64,000 nt of DNA, from the NCBI GenBank assembly GCA_948144175.1, contig CANXME010000230.1, forward strand, positions 58,591 to 122,590, read 5' to 3'. This stretch comes from Closterium sp. NIES-65. Its lineage: Eukaryota > Streptophyta > Zygnematophyceae > Desmidiales > Closteriaceae. Below, one piece after another: positions 31,368 through 42,790 of this stretch (position 1 is the first letter of the stretch; every line of letters begins with the position of its first letter). A model generated the notes under the pieces. The model had not been told where the DNA came from, did not search any database, and was given only the letters and a program-made list of their open reading frames with translations. Both the position numbers and the translations under genes were made by a program.

Positions 31368-34300
31368 CGCCCACCCGGCACCCCCTCCACCATCCCCTTT
31401 CCTTATTTGCACTCACCATCAGCGCCTGCCCCGCCGCGTGCCTCCCTCTTAGCAGCGGCCAGCTGCTGCAGCGACCGCCGCCGGCCCTCTGGGCTCAGAG
31501 CGTCCCCCTCCACACGCGCCGGCACCCCCACCTTGCGCTGCCGCAACGCCCTCTCCTGCCCCGCCTCCCCCACGTCACGCTGCCTCCCCTCCTCCCACTC
31601 ACCCCCCTCCGCCACTCCGCCCTCCGCCCCTCCTCCCTCGCCTCCTCGCCCCCTGCCCCTGCCCCTGCCTCTCCCCCTTCCCCTCCCCCTCCCCCTCCCA
31701 GTTGAACTCAACCCCTCTCTCCCCCCTGCCTCCCCTCCTGCCTCTCCTCTGCCCCGCCCGCCCCTCCCTCCTCTCGACCCCCGCCCGCGCCCACGGCCAC
31801 GCCCCCTGCCCCGCGCTGCCACAGGCCTCTCCTCATCGCTGCGCCCGTCCTCGTCCTCGTCGCCCTCGCCCCCCTCGCTCTCACTGCCAGGGCGGGCGTC
31901 CACCAGCCGCTGCTGCCGCCGCGCCTTCACCTCTGCCTTGGTCCGCCCCCGAGGCCGCACCGCCCCTCCCGCCCCCTCCTCCCCTGCTGCCCCTGCTGCT
32001 GCAGCTGCCTTGCGTGGTGGTGCCGCTGGTGGGGGTGGGCGCGGCACCGGCTCTTCCTCCTCCGCCTCCTCCTCCCACCTGTCCTCCTCCTCCACCTCGC
32101 CTGTTATCACTCCCTCTCCCTCCTCCTCCTTTTCCTTCTCCTCCACCCCCTTCTCCCTCACCTGCTCGCCTTGCTTCTTCTCCCTCTCACTCATCTCCTC
32201 CTCCTTCGCCCCTTCACCCTCACGCTCCTTCTCCCCACTTACCCCTTCCTTTCCAACCTTCTCCTCCTCCTCACCCGCATCCTTCTCCTCTTTGCCTTCC
32301 TCCGCCTGCCCTCCCTCCACCATCGGAGCAGCACCTTCACCACCAGCCACCTCTTCCTTCGCCTTTTCCTCCTCCTTCCCCTTCTCCTCCTCCTCGCCCC
32401 CAGCGCCACCCACAGCACCCTCGCCAGGCGTCTTCTCCTCCGCAGCCTTCCCTTCTGCCTCCACCCTCGCGCCTCCCTCCGCGCCCACCTCTCTCTGCGC
32501 CTCTTCCACCGCTGCACTCTTTTCACCCGCCGCCTCCGGGCCTGCCTTGCCTGCCGGGGCCTTCTTTGCCTCGCCTGCCGGGCGGACAGAGGGCGCGCAG
32601 AACAGAAGCATAGCATTGACCGCAAGGTAAGGAGAGGAGCGCACAGTCATGAGCAACGGGGTGGTGGGTGGAGGGAGCGAGCGACCAACGAAAGAGGAAG
32701 GGGGTAGAGGAGAAAGGAAACACGGACCCTTGCTGGCAGCAGCAGCAGCTGCAGCCGGTGCTGGTTTGTGCGAGCGGGCGAACCAGAAGGTGTGCTGGCG
32801 CCATGCTGCCACGGGCTTCAGTGTCTCGCTCAGATCCGCCCTGTGGCACACGGGTGGTGGGTGGAGGCACAGGCAGGACATGGAAGGAGAGACATGTGAG
32901 TGTTGACGTCCCTCCATGCATGTATTGCTGACGTGCACATGCTGCATTGCCCCCACTTCCATCCCCCCTCCCCCACTCACATGCCCCTTCCCACTCACAA
33001 CCCCCTCTATCCCCTCCCCACGCACAGGTCCAGGGGGCTCCTAGCAAGGCGCAGCAGGTCGTCACGTGCGGTTTCAGCGGCGGCCTTGATGCCCAGCCGC
33101 TGCATCTCCACCGCCCACTTGTGCGCATTGCTCGGCCGCCCCTTGCCACGCCCCCCTGCCCCACCACCCGCCCCCGCCCCCGCCCCCGCCCCCGCCCCCG
33201 CCCCCGCCCCCGCCCCCCCAGGCGACTGCACGGGTGAGTGCAGCGGCGAGTGCACCGGGGACTTGCCCTCATTCCCCTGCTCCTCCGCCCCTTCCGCCCC
33301 CTCCTTCGCCTCTCCCTCCCCCTCTTTCTTCCCTGCCGCCACTCCTGCCCCCACCCTCTCCTCCTCCCCCCCTGCTCCCTCGTCCGCGGCTCCCTCCTCC
33401 CCTGCAGCCCCCTCCGCGCCCTCCTCCTCGTCCACCACGCGCTTCTTCCTCCTCCGCCGCTTCCCCTCCTCCCCCTCCCTCTCCTCGCCAGCTCCCCCCT
33501 CCGACTTGCGCCTTCTCATCTTCTTCTTCCTCCGCTTCAGACCCTCTTCCTCCCCCGCCTCCTCCTCTTGCTCCTCCTCCTTCTCCTCCTCCTCTTGCTC
33601 CTCTTCCTCCTCGTCCTCCTCGTGCTTTCTCTTCCTCCCACGCCTCTTTCCGCCCTTCTCCCTCTGCTTGCCCTTTCGCCCCTTCTTCCTCCTCCCCTCT
33701 TCCTCGTCCTCCTCCTCTTCCTCCTCACCCATTTCAACTTCCTCATCATCCTCCTCCCACTTCCGCCCTCGCTTCTTCTTCTCTTTCACCACCACCACCT
33801 CCTCTTCCTCCTCCTCTTCCTCTACCTTCTCCTCCTCGTGCTCCTCCTCTTTCTCCTCCTCCTCTTCCTCCTCCACATGAGCCCTCCGCTTCCCCCCTTT
33901 CTCTCCGCCCTTCTTCTTCCCCTCCGCCCCAGCGCCCGCGCCCCCCTCCCCATCGGGCACCACCAGCCGCCCCTCCACCAGAAACAGCTCCCCCAGGTCG
34001 GGCCTGCGCGCGCCCTGCTCCCCGCGCCCCACCTGCGCCTTCTCCCCGCCCCCTTCCATGAACCGCTGCCGCAGCACTGCCGCCAGCAGTGCGTCGCGGT
34101 GCCTGTGGGGGGGATTGAGGGAGTGGAGGAAAAAGGGGAAAGGGAAGGGGGGTAGGGAGGGGGGAGGGGGAGAAACAGGAGCAAGCAGTGGGAGGGGAAG
34201 GTGTGGAGAGAGAAGTTGGGGGGTGGGGGAGTCTCGAGCCACTGGTTGGGGGAAAGGGAGAAAAGGGGCGAAGTGCAGTGCAGAGAGGAGGGACTGAGAA

Positions 34301-37240
34301 AGGCACAGAGGGTTGCAGACTAGGTGGGCGGGTGCAAGGTGTGTGTGGCGATGTGGGTGCATGTGGCGAGGAGGGTGCATGTGGCGAGGAGGGTGCATGT
34401 GGCGAGGAGGGTGCATGTGGCGAGGCGGGTGCATGTGGCGAGGAGGGTGCATGTGGCGAGGCGGGTGCATGTGGCGAGGCGGGTGCATGTGGCGAGGCGG
34501 GTGCATGTGGCGAGGCGGGTGCATGTGGCGAGGCGGGTGCATGTGGCGAGGCGGGTGCATGTGGCGAGGCGAGTGCATGTGGCGAGGCGGGTGCATGTGG
34601 CGAGGCGGGTGCATGTGGCGAGGCGGGTGCATGTGGCGATGTGCAGACGAGTGCAACTCACCCGCCGATGGGATTGCGGGCCGTGGCTCGCAGGTAGGAT
34701 AGCATGACGGCTGGTGGGGGGCACGAGGGAGGAGAGAACGCGAGGGGTGGAGAGGAAAGAGAGGAGAGGTGAGGAGGCGAGGAGAGGAGTGAGGAGACGA
34801 ACGGAGAGAGAGAGGTGGAAAACGGAGAGCAGGCAGGGCAAGAAGAGAGGAGAAACAACACGCAGTTTGCAATAAGTCCATAGTCACGGCAGGGCAAGGC
34901 CCCAAAGCAGAGAGCAGACTGGCGCATAACAGGATTGGCAGCAAAAGTAACACCTACTAACTAAGGGATACAGGGTAGGGCGTACTGGGGTTGACGCGGC
35001 GGTGCTGTGCGGCGAGCGTGGCGGGCCTGGCGCCGTGCAGCAGCCCCTGGCCACCTGCTCGTCCAGCTCCACCAGCGCCTCTGCCACGGCCTAAGTAAGA
35101 GCTACTGTTAGTAACGGCAGACTAGCACGTACTGGGGTTGACGCGGCGGTGCTGTGCAGCAAGGGTGGAGGGCGGGGCGCCGTGCAGCAGCCCCTTGGCG
35201 ACCTGGTCGTCCAGCTCCACGAGGGCCTCCGCCACGGCCTGGCAGAAGAGCTTCATGGGCGTCTGCTGCGACTTGTCCCAGTAGTGCTCCGCGAATGGCA
35301 GCAGATCCATGGGGCGCAACCAGTTGCTGTTGTGCAGGGAAGGGGGGTGGAAACGGGGAGGTTGGGAAGGAAGAGAGTTGGGAGGAGGGGCGGATATAAG
35401 GCGAGGGGGGAATAGCAATAGTGCTGCCTGCCGTGTGGTTCCCTCAGGCTGCTCTGTCCGCTCGCCCTCTGCGTCAACCAGACGCCCCAAGAGCACAGCC
35501 AGCAGCACACACGCATGCAGCAGTGGTGATTGCAAGAATGATTGGTGATTACGACAGCACCCAGGGACCCACAAGGCGGGCGGGCAGCAGGGCACTCACA
35601 AAGCGACAGGGCACTCACAAGGCGGGCGGCAGGGGGCTCAGAAGGCGCGCGGGCGAGCAGGGCGAGGGCACTCACAAGGTCTGGTCGCCGTAGAAGCCGA
35701 TGAGCAGGTGCCCCGAGCGGTGCTGCGCGCGCGCGCGCGGGGTGGCCTCGGAGGGGGAGAGAACGCGCGCAGGCCACCAGGGGTGCGAGCGCACCTTGGC
35801 CCACACCAGCTCGTGCACCACTGGCGCCCACTCCCCCTCGTCCTCGCTCCCCCCGCTCTCCTCCTCCCCCGCGCGCGCCCTGCCAGCCGCGGGGGTGGCG
35901 GGAGAAGGGGGGGCTTTGGCGGAGGCCTTGGCGGGCGTGCCGTGGGGGCGGAGATGGGGGGACGCGCTCTTTGCTGCCTTGCGCTGGTCGCTGCCGTCCG
36001 CGCCCTGCCCGGGCCTGTCCTCCCGCTGCTTCCGCCGCACCTCCTCCTTTCCCCCCTTGCTCTTCTTCCCCTCTTTCGGCCCCTTTTCCTCGTCCTCTTC
36101 CTTTTCGCCCTTCCCCTCCTTCGCGTCCTTCCCCGCTTTCCCCTCTTTTCCCTTCTCTTCCTTCTCCGCCTCCCCCTCCTCTTCCTTTTCCCCCTCCCCC
36201 TCCACTTCCTCCTCTTCCTTCTCCGCCTCCCCCTCCTTCGCTTCGGTCCCCTCAGTCCCCTCCTCCTCGTCCTTCCCCTCTTCCTCCTCCTCCGCGCTCC
36301 CCTTCTCCGCCTCGTCGCGGGCCTTCTCACCCGCATCAGTCGCGGACGCCGTTCCCCCTTCTGCTGCCACTTCTCCGCCTGCCGCTTCCATCCCTTCCGC
36401 CTCCACTCCTTCCGCCGCACCCCCTTCCGCCTCTCCTTCCGCTTTCGCTTCCTCTTCTGCTTTCTCTTCTATCTTCTCTTCCGTTCTCTCGTCCGCTTTC
36501 CCCTCCTCTTTCTCTTCCGCCTCCGCTTTTTCCCCCGCTTTCTCCCCCGCTTCCTCCTCCGCTTCCTCCTCCGCTTTCCCCTCCGCTTTCCCTTCCGCCC
36601 CCTCCCCCGATTCCTCCTCCATTTTTTCTCCCGCTTTCTCTTCCGCTTGGTCCTCCGGTTTCGCTTCCGCTTTCTCTTCCGCCTTCACCGCTTTTTCCTC
36701 CAACCCACCGTCGTCGCGCGTCTCATCAGCCCGCTGCTCCTTCGCCTCGCCACTCTTCCCTTCTTGCTCCTCCGCGCCCTCCGTTCCCCCCTCGCCGTCA
36801 ACTCCGTTAGCCACGCCATCAGCTTGCTTATTTCCACCAGCCTCAACACCCGCCGCGTCGACACCCGCATTTTCGTCCGCACCTGCGGGCGTCGCAGCAG
36901 CTGCGTCAGGCGCAGCGGCCGCGTCGACGCGCTCGACGTCATTCGCGCGACCGTCGCTCGCGTCGCCGTCGCCTGTCACCGCTTCCGCGTCTCGCATTTC
37001 CTCGTCTTTTCCTCCCTCCGCAGTCGTCGGTCCAGCGACCGGCTCCGCGTCGGTCGCATCCGCAACGCCGTTCTCGAGAAGGCCTTCGCCGTCAGCGTCC
37101 GCCATAGCAATGTCTTCGTTATTCGTTGCTATTCCGTTCGCGGCATCTTTTCCAGAATCAACAGCCTCTGGAGGTCGATCGCCGCCCCGAAATTTATCGC
37201 GGTCGATCAGATCTTTCTCCAATAAATCAGACTCTTCCAT
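27962..37240 (-). CDS. PWWP-domain chromatin protein, PDP-like, with RRM-like C-terminal domain
   Basis: Ten exons (35676-37240, 35133-35326, 34662-34710, 33026-34102, 32728-32840, 31417-32574, 30993-31024, 30401-30646, 29458-29571, 27962-28591) join in frame to about 1,725 aa. Exon 1 begins with ~470 acidic Glu/Ala/Lys-rich residues. The PWWP domain follows: VHELVWAKVRSHPWWPARV, HLLIGFYGDQT, then across the splice NWLRPMDLLPFAEHYWDKS. This is the methyl-lysine/DNA reader module. Next come long Glu/Lys and Arg/Gly-rich stretches, including (RG)n typical of nucleic-acid binding. Residues ~1440-1515 are the RRM-like domain typical of plant PDP proteins: RFPKLMPAPSVAQLRATFAR, VVFEDPSSATTAM and HGSSLFGSWDVQFRLRP. 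Arabidopsis PDPs associate with PRC2/FVE-MSI complexes and affect H3K27me3; the same role here is inference. Size is about twice the usual because of low-complexity inserts. Confidence 0.9.
29625..29996. mobile_element. Probable MITE-like palindromic insertion in PWWP intron 8
   Basis: A sharply AT-rich island in a GC-rich intron. GGTGGAAAAAAA near 29720 is mirrored by TTTTTTTTCCACC near 29984-29996, suggesting short terminal inverted repeats on a ~275-bp core. The flank carries repeated CGTAAAATAC and CGTTTTTTTC motifs. A perfect 26-bp palindrome centred on CAATTG lies at 29948-29973. No coding capacity. Confidence 0.55.
30051..30190 (-). repeat. Partial copies of the start of PWWP exon 9 inside the preceding intron
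   Basis: GACGACGGGTCCTCGAATAC plus the adjoining acceptor region, present at the true exon 9 start (29540-29575), recurs at about 30060-30100 with the same VVFEDPSSAT coding sense. It recurs again in a more degraded form (ATGATGGGTCCTCCACACAG) near 30157-30180. The copies lack the rest of the exon. Confidence 0.8.
31293..31364. repeat. CA dinucleotide microsatellite
   Basis: About 35 CA units in PWWP intron 6. Confidence 0.97.
34340..34645. repeat. 18-bp minisatellite in PWWP intron 3
   Basis: The unit GCATGTGGCGAGGCGGGT (or GAGGAGGGT) repeats about 17 times. It starts roughly 25 bp inside the intron from the exon 3 donor at 34660-34661. Because 18 is a multiple of three, it produces constant repeated peptides in all six frames; these are artefacts. 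Confidence 0.95.
34986..35090 (-). pseudogene. Duplicated copy of the 3' half of PWWP exon 2, a possible cassette exon
   Basis: A direct repeat of about 147 bp: the end of exon 2, its GTACG donor and some intron at 35100-35241 are copied at 34975-35091. The copy starts after TTAG (35091-35092) exactly where the exon sequence GCCGTGGC begins, and it ends at the same CCCCA|GTACG donor. It is 105 nt, one base shorter than the original 106. Read in the phase left by exon 2, it is open and re-enters the frame as LLHGAR...AAQHRRVNP. It could be included without breaking the protein, or be silent. Confidence 0.75.
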
Positions 37241-38799
37241 TTCGCTTTAAATGCTTCAGCTAAAACGCCTACGCGACAAAACTTCTTAGGTGAAACGCCT
37301 ACGCTCAAGCAGTTTCACCTAAGTTCTTTCACCAAAACTAGAGAGAAGATAATTTTGACAGACAGCGAGACGGGGAAACGGGAAAACGGGGAGACGACGA
37401 GAGGTGAGGAGAGGAATGACAAGGGGAGCTAGGGTTACGAAACAGAAATGGCGAAATCGAGGCGTGGGTTTGGAAGTTTGAATTGTGGGAGGCGCCGAGA
37501 TGCGGGGTCGAGCAAGGGTGGCATTTTGACGAGCGCGGAGAGCGTGCGTATATCGAGCCATCACCCCGACAGCCACGGAGAAAAATACTAGATAACAACA
37601 GCAGTTACGGTAGTTCAAATGATTCCCTGTTCTGCAAGGAGTGTTACCGGTAGATAACATGAATATTATATTGGGGGCAGGCTGTATGTTTGGATCTGTC
37701 AGGTGTGGTGGTTATACATTGGCAATTACATAGCAGCTGTACAGCGTGATTCACAGGGGGGCTGCAGTTCAACATCTTACCTACGGTAGTGATAAGGTTG
37801 TGAGAATATAGAGATTTCAGTTACACCATTCAGAGAATCAGTTTATCCGAATATATGTACATCCCCCATCGCTTAGCCTAAAGGTGCAGCAACACACTGT
37901 ACCAGACTAAATAACAAATATCTACCGTTGAACAAACCAGACAAGACAACGCCCTGAACTCTAAGCAGAATCAGATACATGTAGCAAGTTGTTAACATAC
38001 TATAGTGAATGTATGTGATTGTATGGCATAGCATCTGAGGCAGCCATAATCTGCAAACCCCCACTCCTGCATCCCACTTTCCCCCACTTCCCTCCTGGAC
38101 TGTCCTTCTTGCCTTCCCCGGTCCTCCACATGCTCCTCAAGCTGCTGCCAGTCTGTAGATGGCATGATGGCATGCCACATGATAACATGCGATGCCACAC
38201 AATGATATGTTACAACACGACATGCCACGCCATGACATGTAATCGAACATGATTACATGCCACCGAATGACATGCCCACTCCACACAACACCATGCCATG
38301 ACATGTCACGCTATGATATGCCACAACATGACATCCCACCCCATACCATACCATGCCACACACAACAACATTTGACAGACCATACTGAATCACACAATAA
38401 CACACCACACTATGTCACATCATAGCACACTGTATCATACCACACTACATCATCCCACATGATTAGTCCACACAGAATCATACCACACTGCTACTGTACC
38501 ACAAAGCGAATCACACTGCTCTTGTACCAAATAGTATCGTATCACACTACTATTGTACCACATGGTATCGTATCACACTGCAACACACCACGTGGCATCA
38601 TACCACACTCTATCACACCACACTATGTCATACCATATCATGCCACCATCATTGGAACCACACCACACTGTATCATCATTACTCTGCATATATCATCACA
38701 CACTCACACCACATTAGATAACACACACACTGCATTGTATCGATATCACTCTGTACCATACCACACTGTACCATACCACACCGAATCACACCACACTGA
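37241..38799. other. Upstream region of the PWWP gene and AT-rich degenerate repeats
   Basis: 37241-38000 has no recognisable gene and should hold the PWWP promoter. From about 38150 to 38790 the sequence consists of degenerate short repeats around CATACCACAC and CATGCCAC, with many TGT/ACA steps. This is simple-sequence-like DNA with no coding content. Confidence 0.5.
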
Positions 38800-38805
38800 A
38801 ATTGA

Positions 38806-39030
38806 TGGGGTGGAAACTGATGGGGCGGAAACTGATGGGGTGGAAACTGATGGGGTGGAAACTGATGGGGTGGAAAATGATGGGGTGGAAACTGATGGGG
38901 TGGATACTGATGGGGTGGAAACTGATGGGGTGGAAACTGATGGGGCGGAAACTGATGGGGTGGAAACTGATGGGGTGGAAGCTGATGGGGTGGAAAGTGA
39001 TGGGGTGGAAACTGATGGGATGGAAATTGA
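38806..39030. repeat. 15-bp tandem repeat, about 15 copies
   Basis: GGGGTGGAAACTGAT repeated with single-base variants (GCGG, AAAT, GATA). The 15-bp period preserves frame, giving a five-residue repeat in each frame; the surrounding sequence is not gene-like. Confidence 0.95.
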
Positions 39031-40229
39031 TGGGCATACAGTACAATACCATACTAGATCATACAGACCACACAATATCATACTACACAGTGGAATACCA
39101 GAATGTGTTATTCCATACTAAATCATACCACACTTTATCATACCACAGCACCATACCAACTCCCTACTACCACCCCTAGCTTCCGACCCTCACCTGCCAG
39201 CAGTAAGAGCAGCTGACAGCCCACTCCCTTTCAAAAACAGCACCCTGAAGGGCTGTGACTTGTGGGGCGAGGTGTGCCAGTGGGAAATCGCTTCCAGCCC
39301 AAGACTCAAATCCCACCCCTGACGTGGCTAGAGCTAACGCGAACCAGAGCCGCCGGCCGGTCGACTCTGACGGTGTCCATTAAGCTTTGAACGCCAGATC
39401 GGTTACTTGAGCACCGAGTCCCGTGCCGCTCAGATTCCACCCACCACACGCCGAACCACAAGCCACAACCCCAAAGGATGCTGCCCCTAAGGAAGTGAAC
39501 TGCCCGTTTGCTCCCATGCCTCCACCCACCCGCCCACCTCCCTTCACCCCATGCCTCTTTACCTCTACCTACCATGCAGCCATGCAGAGCGCCATGATGC
39601 CTGAGGCTGCTGGGAAGTGGGAAGGGAGGGGGAGGGATTAACAAAGGGCGAGACTCCACTGTGGTCTAGGCAGGGTGCTGCTGGGAGGGAAGGGAAAAGG
39701 GAGAGAGGAGGAGGTGGGTGAATGGGTCGACTCCCCACTCCGCCCTTGCTCCTGTGCTCCCACTCTCAAGCTGCGGGGAAGAAATGGGGGAGAAAGAGAG
39801 AGGAGGGAATCAGATCACCATACCCACCTGGAACCTTACCACACCTTTTACCAAACCTTCCCACACCTTGACCTAGCCTAGCCTAGCCCCCCAACCCCCA
39901 CTGCTGCTGCTGCTGCTTCAGCTGCTGCAGCTGCTGCTGCTGGTCTGCTACAGCTACACAGCTTGCTCTGCTACAGTCTTCGCTCGATGCCAAGTGACCT
40001 GGTAGCGGGCATAGACAATGGAGAGGAGGGACAGGAGAGGAAGGGCGGGAGGAGGAACAGGTGAGTTGGCAGAAACAAGGAGCAGACTCAAGCTGACAGA
40101 AACGAAAATGGAAAAAACAAAGAGACAGCTGCAGCAATTAGAAAACTCAAGGGGTGGAGGGATGAGGCCAAGGAGGGGAGCTGACGCACCTTGAGAGGCC
40201 AAGCCCATCCCCATACTCTCCCTCGTGGC
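39031..40229. other. Spacer, no gene seen
   Basis: GC-rich unique or weakly repetitive sequence with a CTG/CTGCTG run at 39900-39945. No domain was recognised on either strand. Confidence 0.4.
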
Positions 40230-42790
40230 AGCGATTCAAGTCTGCTGCAGGCAGTGCTGCCTCCCTCCCATCCCCGTGCATACCTGCACGGCCACAGGGG
40301 AGGGGCATGGTGGAGCATTAGTGTTGACCCTAATTGAGTAATATGAGCGAGTGCATGCAGCAGCAGCAGCATGAAGCAAGCACAAGTGAGGAGCAGAGCA
40401 AGTGAAGCGAGGTGGAGGATGGCACTCACACAGACACGAGGAGCAGTGAGAGGCGCCCCCTGGCAGCGCTGTGGGCCGTCGAGTTGACCTGCGAGCTGCC
40501 CCTGTTGCTGACCCCTGGGCGAGTGGGGGCGCTGGGACGGTGCATCTGCCATGCGAGCAGGCAAGGGCGGGAGAAGAGAGTGAGCGCACGGCCAGGATTC
40601 ATGTGCAGGGAGGGTGGCGGTATGAGCGCGGTGAGAGCATGGCATGGGATGAGATGAGACGGGGCATTCTGCAGTGCCAACACGCCCTCCACAGGAGCCA
40701 AGTACCAAACCAAACTTACCTTGCACCTGAACCATAACTTGAACCTCTAATTGAAAAGAAACCTGTACATTCACCAAGAAGGGAGGCTCTGTGGAGGGGT
40801 GGTTGGCATGACAGCAAGGAGGAATGCGCATGGCGGGGTATGGCAGTGCAGCGAGTGTTGGGATTTGGGCCCAAAGAAGAGATTGAGCTGAAACAGAAAT
40901 GGAGCGCGTATGAAACCAGGATTGTGGGCTTATCTTTGTGTGGGCGTTGAGGGTGCTTTGCCGAGCCTTGCTGTGCTTGCGCGTTGGACTCCTGTAGAGG
41001 CTTGGACCAGTGAGCCTGACAGTCGGGGGTGAGGTGAGGGCGGGGGGGGGGAAGAGGGGAGGGAAGAGGGGAGGGAAGAGGGGAGGGAAGAGGGGAGGGA
41101 ACGGGAGTGAGTATAGGGTGATACTTGAAAGGGGGAAGCGTGAATGTGCAGTGAGTCATGACACGGTCACCCTCCACGCCCTCCACAGGAGCCAAGTACC
41201 AAACCGTTACCTTTTACCTGAAAAGAAAAACCTGGACCTTCACCAGGAGAGGCTCTATGGAGGGGTGGTTGGCATGACAGCAAGCAGGAAGGCAGATGGG
41301 GGGTATGCATGCCATTGCAGAGCATGTCGGGATGTGGGCTGGAGAGCTTTTCGTGTGCAACAGGAACGGAGTGGGTAAGAAAGAAACCATAGGTGAGGGC
41401 TTATCTTTTGTGTAAAGCGTTGATGGTGCTTTGATGGGCCTTGGTCCTGCGCCTTCCTCTTGTGCCATGCTCGTGGGCCTTCCTGCTGCGCCTTGCACTC
41501 CAGTAGAGGCTTGGAGCAGCGAGCCTGACAGTCAGGGAGGGATAGGGTGAGGACGGAGGGAAGGAAGAGGGAAGGGAGCGGGAATGAGTGAAGGGAAGGT
41601 ATGGAGGACACAAGGGGTGAAATGAGTGCATGTGCAGTGGGTGATGGTGCAACAGCCAATGCTCCCTCCACAGGAGCCAAGTACCAAACCTTCACCTTTT
41701 ACCTGAACCAAGACCTGAACCTTCACCAAGGGGGAAGGCTCTGTGGAGGGGTAGTTGGCATGACAGCAAGGGGGAGGGCGGATGGGGGGATGACAGTGCA
41801 GGGAACATGAGCTTGAGCTGAAAGAGAAAAGGAGCGGGTATGAAACCAAGGAGAGAGGGCTTATCTTTGTGCGGAGCGTTGAAGGTGCGTTGCTGCCCCT
41901 TGCTGCTGTGCCTTGCTGCCCCTTGATGCTGCGCCTTGCTTCTTCACCTTGCTGTTGCACCTTGAACAGGCTTGAAGCAGAGGGCCTGGCAGTCAGGGTA
42001 GAAGGGAGGGAGGAAAGAGGGAAGTGAGCAGGAGAGAGTGCAGGGCCGCTATGGATGACAGAACGGGGAGAATGGGTGATGGTGAGCGTGAGCATGGGAT
42101 GGCATGAGATGGGGTATGCCGCTGTGCCATGCCAACCACGCCCTCCATAGAAGCCAAGTACCACACCTCGTACCTCCACCTCTCAAATCTCACCTGAACC
42201 TTCACCTGAACCCAAAGCTGACCTACACCTGAACCTGCACCTGAACCGGCTCCATGGAGAGGCGGATGACACGGCAGCAGGTGGGGAGGCGAGGAAATGG
42301 CAAGGCAGGCAGCATGGCGGATGGGGGTTGCAAAAGCAGACAGGGAGCGGATGAGAATCCAAGGGCGGTGAGCTTATCTGTTGATGGCGCGTGCTCGGGC
42401 GCTGCAGGCCTTGGCGCTCGCTTGCAGGCGTGCAGAGGGGCCCTGGTGCTGCCTTGCGCCTATGATGAGTTGCCTCTTTTGCTCCTCTGCAGCTTGTGGC
42501 CACGCCGCCAGCCTTGTGAGCAGAAGGGCCTTGGCGTTCCAGCGGTCATTCAAACCTGCCAGGGAAGCGAGGAGAGAAGTCAGTGAGTACATGGCGGCAG
42601 GCAACAATCCAACGGAAAGAAGATGCGAATGAAGGACAGATGCACGACCACAGCACCACACGAGCCAGGTTGAAATAAAAAAGACCTGAAGGGGCACCTG
42701 AACCTGATCCGAACCTCAACCTCGACCAGGGGGGTGGCTCAAATGGAGTGTGGCGGCAGGAGGTGAGGTGATACTCCAACCTTCGCCGTT
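40230..42790. repeat. ~480-bp degenerate tandem array, four to five units with splice-like signals
   Basis: Landmarks recur in order: CCTCCACAGGAGCCAAGTAC at 40687, 41179, 41667 and (variant) 42145; GGAGGGGTGGTTGGCATGAC at about 40793, 41253 and 41745, with a decayed version near 42250; and GGGCTTATCTTTGTG at about 40930, 41398 and 41859, with a variant near 42370. The period is roughly 465-510 bp. On the minus strand each unit carries a pyrimidine-rich CCCTCCACAG, an exon-like stretch encoding V-Q-V-x-V-Q, and a GTAAAAGG- or GTAAGT-like donor. No complete protein is evident. Confidence 0.8.

Noticed and set aside
31026..32630. Long plus-strand Ser/Pro-rich frames opposite the PWWP gene (also 33234-34155 and 35700-37250)
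   Set aside because: They are antisense shadows of the Glu/Lys- and Arg/Gly-rich PWWP exons, whose minus-strand reading splices in phase and contains real domains.
38459..39121. 220-codon frame with an acidic GVETD repeat
   Set aside because: The frame exists only because the repeat is 15 bp. The flanks are simple sequence with no domain, start context or splice signals.
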